This document shows, piece after piece, positions 6,802 to 13,422 of a stretch of 18,731 nucleotides of DNA. Under the pieces are notes generated by a model. It did no database searches and was not told the DNA's origin. It was given only the letters and a program-made list of their open reading frames with translations. Made by a program: the position numbers and the translations under genes. The DNA is from Frankiales bacterium (GTDB lineage: Bacteria; Actinomycetota; Actinomycetes; Mycobacteriales; SCTD01): positions 1-18,731 of the forward strand of contig JAODNQ010000021.1 of NCBI GenBank assembly GCA_025464695.1, written 5' to 3'. How positions within the stretch are numbered: the stretch's first letter is position 1; every line of letters starts with the position of its first letter.

Positions 6802-7598
6802 AGCGGACCCAGCCGCTCGCCGAGGACGACGGCGGCGCTGCCCACCGCGACCACCGGCTCGGCCGTCGACACGACCGCGATGTCGCTGGCCCCCAGCCGT
6901 GGCAGCGCCGCGAAGAAGGCCGTCACGGCGACGACGGTCGAGACGAGGGCCACGGCGACCAGGGCGCTCCAGGCCCCCACCGAGTGCGGCAGCCGGGTCT
7001 GCGCGCCGACGGCGAGGATGTCGTAGACGACCGCCGCGCCGCCCATGACGACGGCGGAGGTGGCGAGCGGGCCGGTCCGGGGAGCGACCCGGCCGCTGAC
7101 GACGATGTAGACCGCGTAGGTGACGGCTGCGGCCACGCCGAGCACGACGCCGCTGCGCTGGCCGCCCTCGACCCGGCCGATCGTGAGGGCGGTCCCGACA
7201 GTGGCAGCGAGCACGCACGCGACCGCGACGGGCCGCGGCGCGCGCCGGGCGAGCAGGGCCGTCAGCAGCACGACCATCGGCGGGTAGGTGTACAGCAGCA
7301 GCGAGGTCAGCGACGCGCTGATCCGCTCGAGCGCGGAGAAGTAGAACAGCGCCTCTGCGACGTACCCGACCCCGCCGAGCAGCAGCAGCGCGACCAGCCC
7401 GCGTCCGCGGGGGAGGGCCTCGCCGCGCAGCCGGGCCAGGGCGAGCAGCAGCAGCGCGGCCAGGCTGAAGCGCACCGACAGCACGCCGAGGGGCCCGACG
7501 CCGTCGTCGTAGACGGCCTTGGTCAGCACGGGCATGACCCCGAAGGACGCCGACGACAGCAGCGCCAGGGCGACACCCGTCAAGCGCGTGCGGTCCAT
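6711..7598 (-). CDS. EamA-type (DMT superfamily) transporter
   Basis: A 295-residue inner-membrane protein with ten hydrophobic segments arranged as two EamA repeats (about residues 6-135 and 145-283). The first repeat begins ALLSSASFGVMPVLTKAVYD and contains AEALFYFSALERISASLTSLLLYTYPPMVVLL. The second contains STVVAVTAFFAALPRLGASDIAVVSTAEPVVAVGSAAVVLGERL, the typical E-P helix and GE end motif. Family members export metabolites such as amino acids or nucleosides; the substrate is unknown here. The ATG at 7598 has no ribosome binding site but has TAGCGT exactly 7 bases upstream, indicating a leaderless transcript. The gene is divergent from the glycosyltransferase gene (18 bases apart). Its 3' end overlaps the convergent membrane-protein gene by 91 bp. 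Confidence 0.9.
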   Translation of the reverse strand: MDRTRLTGVALALLSSASFGVMPVLTKAVYDDGVGPLGVLSVRFSLAALLLLALARLRGEALPRGRGLVALLLLGGVGYVAEALFYFSALERISASLTSLLLYTYPPMVVLLTALLARRAPRPVAVACVLAATVGTALTIGRVEGGQRSGVVLGVAAAVTYAVYIVVSGRVAPRTGPLATSAVVMGGAAVVYDILAVGAQTRLPHSVGAWSALVAVALVSTVVAVTAFFAALPRLGASDIAVVSTAEPVVAVGSAAVVLGERLGPLQVAGGVLVLLAVVVLARLAPPAEPDVVPV

Positions 7599-7604
7599 CC
7601 GGGC

Positions 7605-7611
7605 GACGCTA
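7605..7611. promoter_or_regulatory. Overlapping divergent -10 elements of the EamA transporter and glycosyltransferase genes
   Basis: On the minus strand TAGCGT (7611-7606) lies 7 bases before the ATG at 7598, a strong leaderless TANNNT signal. On the plus strand GACGCT (7605-7610) lies 6 bases before the GTG at 7617, a weaker match. The two hexamers share five bases, so the two promoters should compete for polymerase. Confidence 0.6.
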
Positions 7612-7616
7612 GCCGG

Positions 7617-8735
7617 GTGAGGTGGCGGATCCTGGTCGGCTGGCTCGCCGTGCTGCCCCTGCTGTGGTGGTCGGTGCGCACCCCGGACCCGCGGCGGTTC
7701 GTCGACCTCGCCGTGTACCGCGAGGCCGGCGGGCACCTCGGCGACCTCTACGGGTTCACGACGGCCAACGGCCTGCCGTTCACCTACCCGCCGTTCGCCG
7801 CGCTGCTGGCTGCCCCGCTGCGCGTGCTGCCGCTGCCGGTGGTCGGGGTGCTGTGGGGGCTCGGCGTCGTGGCGGGGCTGGCCTGGCTCGTGCAGCGCGC
7901 CCGACCGAGCACGGCCCTGCTGCCCGCGGTGCTGCTGCTCGCGGCGGCGCTGTGGACCCAGCCGCTGCGCGACACGGTCCGGTTCGGGCAGGTCGGGGTG
8001 CTCCTCGCCGTCCTGGTGCTGGCCGACTGCACGAGCACGCGGTGGCGCGGCGTGCTGGTCGGCGTCGCGGCCGCCGTGAAGCTGACCCCCGCCCTGTTCG
8101 TCGTGCACCTGTGGCTGTCCGGCCGCAGGCGCGACGCGTGCACCGCCGCCGCCACGGCCGCGGGCTGCACCCTGCTCGGCGCCGTCCTGCTGCCGCACGC
8201 CTCGTGGAGGTACTGGACCTCCGCCCTGTTCGACGTGTCACGCGTGGGGGCGGTCGACGACGGCGGGAACCAGTCCTGGAACGGGTTCCTGGAGCGCGCC
8301 GGCCTGCCGCGGGCGCTGCTGCTGCTCCTGGTGCCGCTGCTGGTCGTCGGCCTGCGGCGGGCGGCCCGGGGGAGCGACCCCGTCGCCGCCGCCTGCGTCG
8401 TCGGCTGCCTCGCGGTGGTGGTCAGCCCGGTCAGCTGGATCCACACGCAGGTCTGGCTGGTGCTCGCCCTGCTCCTGCTCGCCCGCACCCGGCCCGCGCT
8501 CGCCCTCGCCGGGCTGGCCCTGCTGTGGGCGCGGCTGCCCTGGCAGGCCTCGGCGCTGCTGCTCGACGACGTCCCCGGCCGGCCGCTGTGGCTGCTCGTG
8601 CAGGGCCTGCAGGGGCTGGGGTGCGTCGCCGTGGTGCTGCTCCTACCGGTCCACCGCGAGCCCCGCGAGGACCTCCTGGTGCAGGAGCCCGTTGCTGCAG
8701 ACGACGCTCCCGCCGTCCGGGCCGCGCGCGCCTGA
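7617..8735 (+). CDS. GT87-family (DUF2029) polyprenyl-phosphate-mannose-type glycosyltransferase
   Basis: A 372-residue integral membrane glycosyltransferase of the GT-C fold, resembling actinobacterial alpha-mannosyltransferases that use polyprenyl-phosphomannose outside the membrane. Family features seen: RRFVDLAVYREAG with Asp30 in the first extracytoplasmic loop (the likely catalytic acid position), LPFTYPPFAALLAAPL near 53-68, RFGQVGVLLAVLVLADC, AAAVKLTPALFVVHLWLSGRRR and SPVSWIHTQVWLVLALLLL near 270-290. About ten hydrophobic segments span the chain. GTG start at 7617, with no ribosome binding site. The last 30 or so residues lie antisense to the end of hisN and look like unconserved extension. 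Acceptor and sugar are not determinable; cell-envelope glycolipid or glycoprotein mannosylation is the family expectation. Confidence 0.85.
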   Translation: MRWRILVGWLAVLPLLWWSVRTPDPRRFVDLAVYREAGGHLGDLYGFTTANGLPFTYPPFAALLAAPLRVLPLPVVGVLWGLGVVAGLAWLVQRARPSTALLPAVLLLAAALWTQPLRDTVRFGQVGVLLAVLVLADCTSTRWRGVLVGVAAAVKLTPALFVVHLWLSGRRRDACTAAATAAGCTLLGAVLLPHASWRYWTSALFDVSRVGAVDDGGNQSWNGFLERAGLPRALLLLLVPLLVVGLRRAARGSDPVAAACVVGCLAVVVSPVSWIHTQVWLVLALLLLARTRPALALAGLALLWARLPWQASALLLDDVPGRPLWLLVQGLQGLGCVAVVLLLPVHREPREDLLVQEPVAADDAPAVRAARA

Positions 8736-9437
8736 CAGGTCGGTGAAGGTGCCGCCGGCCTCCTCCACCACGGGCTGCAGCGCCGCGAGGTCCCACAGCG
8801 AGACCTCCGGCTCGAAGCTCGCGTCGACGGCGCCCTCCGCCACGAGGACGTGGCTCCAGAAGTCGCCGTAGGCACGGGTGCGCCAGACGGCGTCGGACAG
8901 CCGGAGCAGGCCGGGCAGCCGGCCGGACCGCTCCCAGCCGGTCAGCGAGGAGTACGACAGCGACGCGTCGGCGAGCGTCCCCACCTGCGAGACCTGCAGC
9001 CGGGTGCCCTCCTGCGCGGACGGCCCGGCCCACGCCCCGTGACCGCGGGCGGCCCACCAGCGCCGCCCCAGCGCCGGTGCGCTCACGACGCCGACGACGA
9101 CCTCGGCGTCGACCCGCAGCGCCACCAGCGTGGCCCACACGGGGACGCCGCGGACGAAGTTCTTCGTGCCGTCGACCGGGTCCACGACCCACTGCCGAGG
9201 GCCGCTCCCGGTGGTGCCGTGCTCCTCGCCGAGGACGGCGTCGCCGGGGCGCTCCACGGCCAGCACCTCGCGCACCTGCCGCTCGACCTCGAGGTCGGCG
9301 TCGCTGACCGGCGTCAGGTCGGGCTTGGCCTGCACCGTGAGGTCCAGCGCCCGGAAGCGGGCCAGCGTCACGGCGTCGGCGGCGTCGGCCAGGCGGTGGG
9401 CGAGGGCGAGGTCGGCCAGCAGTTCCGGGGCGGTCAC
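8643..9437 (-). CDS. hisN: Histidinol-phosphatase (inositol monophosphatase family)
   Basis: A 264-residue Mg2+-dependent phosphatase of the inositol monophosphatase fold. Actinobacterial HisN hydrolyses L-histidinol phosphate in histidine synthesis. Motifs: KPDLTPVSDADLEVE at 38-52 (the HisN-type TPV-x-x-AD stretch), metal ligands Glu71/Glu72 in LGEEHG, the metal-binding WVVDPVDGTKNF at 83-94 with Asp86 and Asp89, and WDLAALQPVVEEAGG near 225. The segment VGVVSAPALGRRWWAARGHGAW and the SYSSLTGWERSGRL region resemble HisN rather than general SuhB proteins. GTG start, no ribosome binding site, but TAGTGT lies exactly 7 bases upstream. It is divergent from fabD by 24 bases and overlaps the convergent glycosyltransferase gene by 93 bp. 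No other his gene is nearby. Confidence 0.92.
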   Translation of the reverse strand: MTAPELLADLALAHRLADAADAVTLARFRALDLTVQAKPDLTPVSDADLEVERQVREVLAVERPGDAVLGEEHGTTGSGPRQWVVDPVDGTKNFVRGVPVWATLVALRVDAEVVVGVVSAPALGRRWWAARGHGAWAGPSAQEGTRLQVSQVGTLADASLSYSSLTGWERSGRLPGLLRLSDAVWRTRAYGDFWSHVLVAEGAVDASFEPEVSLWDLAALQPVVEEAGGTFTDLSGARGPDGGSVVCSNGLLHQEVLAGLAVDR

Positions 9438-9444
9438 CGGGGCG

Positions 9445-9454
9445 ACACTAGGGT
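9445..9454. promoter_or_regulatory. Interlocked divergent leaderless -10 boxes of hisN and fabD
   Basis: ACACTAGGGT holds two -10 hexamers that share the central TA. Plus strand: TAGGGT (9449-9454), then 7 bases, then the fabD GTG at 9462. Minus strand: TAGTGT (9450-9445), then 7 bases, then the hisN GTG at 9437. Both are full TANNNT matches with the spacing known for leaderless actinobacterial transcripts. Only 24 bases separate the two start codons. Confidence 0.8.
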
Positions 9455-9461
9455 CCGCACC

Positions 9462-10352
9462 GTGCGTGTCGCCCTCGTCCTGCCCGGCCAGGGCTCGCAG
9501 CGCCCCGGTGCCGGCACCGCCTGGACGTCGACGGCGGGCTGGCGGCTGGTCGAGCGGGCGTCCGAGGTGCTCGGCCGCGACGTCGCCGGCCTGCTGCTGG
9601 ACGCCGACGCCGAGCAGCTGCGGGCGACCCGCGAGGCGCAGCTGAGCACCTTCCTGCTCAGCCTCGTCGTCGCGGACGCGCTGCCGCAGCTCGACGTCGT
9701 CGCCGTGGCGGGCCACAGCCTGGGCGACCTCACGGCCCTGGTCGTCGGGGGCGCCCTGTCGGTCGAGGACGGGCTGCGCCTGGTCGACGCCCGCGGCGCC
9801 GCGATGCAGGAGGCCTGCGACGCCCGCCCCGGCACCATGGCCGCCGTGCTCGGGCTCGCCCCCGAGGCCGTGGCGGCAGTCCTGCCCGACGACGTCTGGC
9901 CGGCGAACGACAACGCCCCCCTGCACGTCGTCGTCAGCGGGGGCCTCGACGCCGTGGCGGCAGCCGGGCCGCTGCTGAAGCAGGCCGGTGCCCGACGGGT
10001 GCTGCCGCTGCCGGTGGGCGGCGCCTTCCACACGCCGCACATGGCGCCGGCCCGGCCCCGGCTGGAGGCGGCGCTGGCCACGGTGTCGTTCCGGTCCACG
10101 AGCACCGCGGTGCTGTCCGGGTCGAGGGCAGGACCGTACGACGATCCGGCCGCGACGCTGTCGGCTCAGCTGACCGCCCCCATCCGCTGGCGCGAGACGC
10201 TGCTGGCCCTGCTCGGCGTGGGCGTCGACGCCGTCGTCGAGTGCGGCCCGGGGTCGGTCCTGACCGGCCTCGCCAAGCGCACGCTCCCGGGCGTGCGCGC
10301 CCTGTCCGTCTCCGACCCGTCCGACCTGTCCCTCCTGGAGGACCTCCTGTGA
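9462..10352 (+). CDS. fabD: Malonyl-CoA:ACP transacylase FabD
   Basis: A 296-residue cytoplasmic acyltransferase that moves malonyl from CoA to the acyl carrier protein, supplying extender units to type II fatty-acid synthesis. The N-terminal LVLPGQGSQRPG motif is present. The nucleophile Ser86 is in GHSLGDLTAL (84-93), and His190 in GGAFHTPHM completes the catalytic dyad. The ECGPGSVLTGLAKR motif near 260-275 is typical of the C-terminus. The usual Arg in the malonyl-binding helix (E. coli LVxxRGxxM) appears here as LVDARGAAMQEA. The start is GTG with no ribosome binding site and TAGGGT 7 bases upstream. Its TGA overlaps the GTG of fabG. No fabH or fabF follows, unlike the common fabD-fabH-acpP-fabF order of streptomycetes. 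Confidence 0.95.
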   Translation: MRVALVLPGQGSQRPGAGTAWTSTAGWRLVERASEVLGRDVAGLLLDADAEQLRATREAQLSTFLLSLVVADALPQLDVVAVAGHSLGDLTALVVGGALSVEDGLRLVDARGAAMQEACDARPGTMAAVLGLAPEAVAAVLPDDVWPANDNAPLHVVVSGGLDAVAAAGPLLKQAGARRVLPLPVGGAFHTPHMAPARPRLEAALATVSFRSTSTAVLSGSRAGPYDDPAATLSAQLTAPIRWRETLLALLGVGVDAVVECGPGSVLTGLAKRTLPGVRALSVSDPSDLSLLEDLL

Positions 10353-11059
10353 CCACCCCCGCCCCGCCCCGCACCGTCCTCGTCACCGGGGGCAGCCGCG
10401 GCATCGGCCTGACCACGGCCCGGCTGCTCGCGGCCCAGGGGCACCGGGTCGCGGTCACCCACCGCAGCAGCGGCGCTCCCGAGGGGCTGTTCTCGGTGAA
10501 GTGCGACGTGACCAGCGGCGCCGACGTCGACGCCGCCTTCTCCGCCGTCGAGGCCGAGCTCGGCCCGGTCGAGGTCGTGATCAGCAACGCGGGCGTGACC
10601 GACGACGGCCTGCTGCTGCGCATGAGCGAGGAGAGCTTCACCTCCGTGCTCGACGCCAACCTGACGGCCGCCTACCGGGTGGCCAAGCGGGCCTCCCGCG
10701 GGATGCTGAAGGCGCGCTGGGGACGCCTGGTGTTCGTGTCGTCGGTGGTCGGTCTGTCGGGCTCGGCCGGGCAGGTCAACTACGCGGCCTCGAAGTCGGG
10801 CCTGGTCGGGCTGGCGCGCAGCATCGCCCGCGAGCTCGGCAGCCGCGGCATCACCAGCAACGTCGTCGCCCCCGGCTACACCCGCACCGACATGACCGCG
10901 GGCCTGGACGACGCCGACTTCCTCGCGCGGATCCCGCTCGGCCGGGCGGCGAGCGCGGACGAGGTCGCCGGGGTCATCGCCTTCCTCGCCTCCGACGCCG
11001 CCTCCTACGTGACCGGCGCGGTCGTCCCGGTCGACGGCGGCCTCGGGATGGGGCACTAG
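10349..11059 (+). CDS. fabG: 3-oxoacyl-ACP reductase FabG (MabA-like SDR)
   Basis: A 236-residue NADPH-dependent short-chain dehydrogenase that reduces beta-ketoacyl-ACP to beta-hydroxyacyl-ACP. It has the cofactor motif TGGSRGIG near residues 13-20, the NAG motif in VISNAGVTDDGLLLRMSEE (near 90), the catalytic Ser in FVSSVVGLSG and the catalytic YAASKSG pair (Tyr and Lys, near 148-152). GYTRTDMT and the GAVVPVDGGLGMGH C-terminus complete the fold. The short sequence between TGGSRGIG and the DVT motif (AVTHRSSGAPEGLFSVKCDVT) is like mycobacterial MabA/FabG1. GTG start overlaps the fabD stop (GTGA), with GGAGG at 10337-10341 as ribosome binding site. A hairpin follows the stop directly. Confidence 0.95.
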   Translation: MTTPAPPRTVLVTGGSRGIGLTTARLLAAQGHRVAVTHRSSGAPEGLFSVKCDVTSGADVDAAFSAVEAELGPVEVVISNAGVTDDGLLLRMSEESFTSVLDANLTAAYRVAKRASRGMLKARWGRLVFVSSVVGLSGSAGQVNYAASKSGLVGLARSIARELGSRGITSNVVAPGYTRTDMTAGLDDADFLARIPLGRAASADEVAGVIAFLASDAASYVTGAVVPVDGGLGMGH

Positions 11060-11062
11060 CCG

Positions 11063-11083
11063 GGTCCCGGCGCCTCCGGGGCC
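11063..11083 (+). terminator. Hairpin just after fabG, possible terminator or attenuator
   Basis: GGTCCCGG (11063-11070) pairs with CCGGGGCC (11076-11083), 8 bp with one T-G wobble, around a CGCCT loop, 3 bases after the fabG stop. There is no T-run. The downstream gene acpP has its own -10, which fits at least partial termination here. Confidence 0.45.
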
Positions 11084-11207
11084 GCGGGGTCGGTGGCGAC
11101 CGGCAGGCAGTGAGGCGCATCCCACCCGACCGGGGAGTCCGGGGACCCGCGGCCGGGGCCGAACACAGGAGAGACGCCTGTTGCCCGGACCCCCCTGGAG
11201 CCCCTCG
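11084..11207 (+). other. Leader region before the small Lsr2-like gene
   Basis: 124 bases without a gene. It has two ribosome-binding-site-like stretches: AGGAGAG at 11167-11173 (7 bases before an in-frame TTG at 11181) and GGAG at 11197-11200 (7 bases before the ATG at 11208). A small hairpin (GGTCG/CGACC, 11088-11101) is present. I see no convincing -10/-35 pair. Confidence 0.4.
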
Positions 11208-11387
11208 ATGACCGCCCTCCTCCCGCCGCTCGTCCCCGCCCCCGGCCTGCTGCCGCCGCGACCGCAGGACGCGCACGACCTCACCGAGGTCCGCGCCTGG
11301 GCGCGCAGCGTGGGCTACCCGGTCGACGAGAGCGCCAGCCTCCCGCTCGACGTGCTGCGCACCTACCGCCGGGTGCACGCCGCCTGA
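11208..11387 (+). CDS. Tiny Lsr2-like C-terminal DNA-binding domain protein
   Basis: A 59-residue protein whose second half, DLTEVRAWARSVGYPVDESASLPLDVLRTYRRVHA (split here for reading as helix-turn-helix), resembles the C-terminal DNA-binding domain of Lsr2. That family pattern is [IV]-R-x-WA-x-x-x-GY-x-V-x-x-RGR-[IVL]-P-x-x-[IV]-x-x-x-Y-x-x-[AH]. The RGR minor-groove clamp of Lsr2 is replaced by ESAS, and the N-terminal oligomerisation domain is absent. The first 25 residues are Pro/Leu-rich. I chose ATG 11208 (GGAG 7 bases upstream). TTG 11181 with AGGAGAG upstream is an equally possible start, giving 68 residues. It sits between fabG and acpP, with the acpP -10 just 8 bases after its stop. 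Function is unknown; a degenerate nucleoid-protein-like regulator or an ACP-cluster accessory protein is inference. Confidence 0.65.
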   Translation: MTALLPPLVPAPGLLPPRPQDAHDLTEVRAWARSVGYPVDESASLPLDVLRTYRRVHAA

Positions 11388-11395
11388 CGGCTCAC

Positions 11396-11401
11396 TAGGC
11401 T
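11396..11401 (+). promoter_or_regulatory. Leaderless -10 box of the acyl carrier protein gene
   Basis: TAGGCT is followed by exactly 7 bases and then the GTG at 11409. No ribosome binding site precedes that GTG. This matches the TANNNT-N7-start arrangement seen for hisN, fabD and the EamA transporter. Confidence 0.7.
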
Positions 11402-11408
11402 CGGCCGG

Positions 11409-11651
11409 GTGACACGCGACGAGGTCCTGGCCGTGATGCGGGAGAAGGCCGTCGACATGCTCGAGGTCGACGCCGACGCCCTGCAGGAGGACAAGTCCTT
11501 CGTCGACGACCTGCAGGTCGACTCGCTGTCGCTGGTCGAGTACACGATGGACCTCGAGGACACCCTGGGCGTCGAGCTGCCCGAGGAGGAGCTCACCGAC
11601 CTGAAGACCATCGGCGCGTTCCTCGACCTCATCATGACCAAGCTGGCCTAG
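11409..11651 (+). CDS. acpP: Acyl carrier protein
   Basis: An 80-residue acidic four-helix carrier protein. Its phosphopantetheine arm, attached to Ser39 in the DSL motif (VDSLSLVEYTMDLED), carries growing acyl chains between the fatty-acid enzymes. The helix-II context (DSLSLVEYTMDLEDTLGVELPEEE) is acidic as expected for docking basic patches of partner enzymes. The N-terminal VLAVMREKAVDMLEVDADALQEDKSFVDDL is typical of ACP helix I. Length matches the family. GTG start with a leaderless -10. Its TAG stop overlaps the GTG of the enoyl reductase by one base (TAGTG). Placement in a fab cluster supports a role in fatty-acid synthesis rather than a polyketide pathway. Confidence 0.95.
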   Translation: MTRDEVLAVMREKAVDMLEVDADALQEDKSFVDDLQVDSLSLVEYTMDLEDTLGVELPEEELTDLKTIGAFLDLIMTKLA

Positions 11652-12415
11652 TGCTCCTCGCCGGCAAGCGGCTGCTCGTCACGGGCGTCCTGACCGAGAG
11701 CTCGATCGCGTTCTCCGTCGCCCGGCTGGCCGCCGAGCAGGGTGCGACCGTCGTGCTGTCGAGCTTCGGGCGCCCCCTGTCGCTCACCCGGCGGGTCGCC
11801 CGCCGGCTGCCCGGGGACCCCCCGGTGCTCGAGCTGGACGTCACCTCGCCGGACGACCTCGCCGCGCTCGACGGCCGGGTCCGGAAGCACGTGGACGGTC
11901 TCGACGGCGTCCTGCACGCCATCGGCTACGCGCCCGCGGCCGCGCTCGGCAGCGGTCTGCTCGGCACCGCCTGGGAGGACGCCGGGACCGCGCTGCAGGT
12001 CAGCACCTGGTCCTACGCCGCGCTCGCGCACGCCTGCCGCGAGCTGTGGTCGCCGTCCTCCTCCTACGTCGGGCTGGACTTCGACGCCACCGTCGCCTGG
12101 CCGTCCTACGACTGGATGGGCGTGGCGAAGGCGGGCCTGGAGTCGGCGAACCGCTACCTCGCGCGCGACCTCGGCCCCCGGGGTGTCCGGTGCAACCTCG
12201 TGTCGGCGGGGCCGGTGCGCACGATGGCCGCCAAGAGCGTCCCGGGGTTCGCGCAGTTCGAGGACGTCTGGGACGCCCGGGCGCCGCTGGGCTGGGACGT
12301 CCGCGACGCCGAGCCGGTGGCGAAGGCCTGCGTGGCGCTGCTGTCGGACTGGTTCCCGAAGACCACCGGCTCGGTCGTCCACGTCGACGGCGGGTTCCGT
12401 GCCGTCGGCGTCTGA
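11651..12415 (+). CDS. fabI: InhA/FabI-type enoyl-ACP reductase (NADH)
   Basis: A 254-residue SDR-family enoyl-ACP reductase catalysing the last step of the elongation cycle. It aligns by eye with mycobacterial InhA: the cofactor loop GVLTESSIAFSVARLAAEQGA (residues 12-32, split), DVTSPDDL, then HAIGYAP near 89-94. The catalytic region GLDFDATVAW-PSYDWMGVAKAGLES has Tyr153 and Lys160 in the Y-x6-K spacing, and Phe144 corresponds to the conserved InhA active-site Phe. SAGPVRTMAAKSVPGF is the substrate-loop region, and VVHVDGGFRAVGV ends the chain. It starts with GTG overlapping the acpP stop and overlaps the next gene by 17 bp, so the three are tightly coupled. Being InhA-like, it would be a plausible target for enoyl-reductase inhibitors (established for the family, not tested here). 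Confidence 0.93.
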   Translation: MLLAGKRLLVTGVLTESSIAFSVARLAAEQGATVVLSSFGRPLSLTRRVARRLPGDPPVLELDVTSPDDLAALDGRVRKHVDGLDGVLHAIGYAPAAALGSGLLGTAWEDAGTALQVSTWSYAALAHACRELWSPSSSYVGLDFDATVAWPSYDWMGVAKAGLESANRYLARDLGPRGVRCNLVSAGPVRTMAAKSVPGFAQFEDVWDARAPLGWDVRDAEPVAKACVALLSDWFPKTTGSVVHVDGGFRAVGV

Positions 12416-13415
12416 GGCAGCCCGCGCCCTCGCGGACGACCTGCTGCGCCCGCAGGCCGAGCGGGTCGACGTCGAGGGCGTCCCGCGCAGCCACCTGGAC
12501 GCCGTCGCGCGGGCCGGGCTGTACGGGCCGCAGCCGCCGCCGGTCGCGCGCGAGGTCACCGAGCTGCTGGCCGGCGCCGACGGCTCGACCTGGTTCGTCG
12601 TCACCCAGCACGGCCTGCCCCTGCTGCAGGCCGGCGAGGCGCAGCACCCGTCCCTGCCCGGCCTGGTCGACGGCAGCACCCCCGCCGGCGTCGCCTTCGC
12701 GCACGTGCGCCGCCCCGGCCGCCCCGCCGTCACGGTCACCCGCGACGGCAGCGGCTGGCGGTTCGACGGCGCCGTCGACTGGACCACCGGCTGGGGCGTC
12801 GTCGACCTGCTCCTGCTCGGCGGCACCACCGACGACGGCCGCCTGGTCTTCGCCCTGCTGCCCGCCGTCGACCAGCCCGGCCTGACGACGGCCCCCCTGC
12901 AGCTCGCCGCGATGGGCGGCACCCGGACCGTCCGGCTCGTCCTCGAGGGGCTGCGCGTGGACGACGCCGCGGTGACCCTGGTCGCCGACCGGGGCGGCTG
13001 GCTGGCGGCCGACGCCCTCAAGACGGCGAACGTCGGACCGCACACGTTCGGGCTGCTGCGCGAGACCGTGCGGCGGCTGCGCGCGACCGCGGAGCGCCGC
13101 GAGGACGCGACCGCCGCCTCCCTCGCCGAGCGGCTCGACGCGCGCACGGAGGAGCTGCGGGGCTCGGCCTACGTGCTGCTGGACGACGTCGCCCCGGCGG
13201 AGCGGCTGGACGAGCGGCTGGCCCTGCGCGCCACCGCCCTGCAGCTCGCCGTCACCGCGACGTCCGGCCTCGTGACCGCCACCGGCGGCAGCGCGATGAG
13301 CCTGTCGGCCCCGCCCCAGCGGCTCGCCCGCGAGGCGCTGTTCCACCTCGTGCAGGCGCAGACCGCGCCGGTCCGTGCGGCGACGCTCCGCGCCCTCGCC
13401 GCGTCCGTCGGCTGA
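12399..13415 (+). CDS. Acyl-CoA dehydrogenase-like flavoprotein lacking the canonical catalytic Glu
   Basis: A 338-residue protein with the acyl-CoA dehydrogenase fold. An N-terminal helical part includes GADGSTWFVVTQHGLPLLQAG (residues 55-80). A middle beta-domain contains GWRFDGAVDWTTGWGVVDLLLLGG (near 116-140), the stretch that packs on FAD in this fold. A C-terminal helical bundle ends in ATGGSAMSLSAPPQRLAREALFHLVQAQT. In standard members such as MCAD the corresponding end reads YEGT with Glu as the catalytic base; here it reads QAQT, with Ala320 at the Glu position. The protein is also short for the family (about 380). The GTG start lies inside the enoyl-reductase gene, overlapping by 17 bp. 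It could be a flavin-dependent oxidoreductase or monooxygenase-like variant or a non-catalytic partner. It could also be active with a base elsewhere, as in isovaleryl-CoA dehydrogenase. Confidence 0.7.
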   Translation: MPSASEAARALADDLLRPQAERVDVEGVPRSHLDAVARAGLYGPQPPPVAREVTELLAGADGSTWFVVTQHGLPLLQAGEAQHPSLPGLVDGSTPAGVAFAHVRRPGRPAVTVTRDGSGWRFDGAVDWTTGWGVVDLLLLGGTTDDGRLVFALLPAVDQPGLTTAPLQLAAMGGTRTVRLVLEGLRVDDAAVTLVADRGGWLAADALKTANVGPHTFGLLRETVRRLRATAERREDATAASLAERLDARTEELRGSAYVLLDDVAPAERLDERLALRATALQLAVTATSGLVTATGGSAMSLSAPPQRLAREALFHLVQAQTAPVRAATLRALAASVG

Positions 13416-13422
13416 GCCGCGG

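Noticed and set aside
7225..8198. Extension of the EamA transporter frame upstream to 8198
   Set aside because: The part beyond 7598 runs antisense to the glycosyltransferase gene and is Gln/Arg-rich. The ATG at 7598 with its -10 box fits the first EamA helix.
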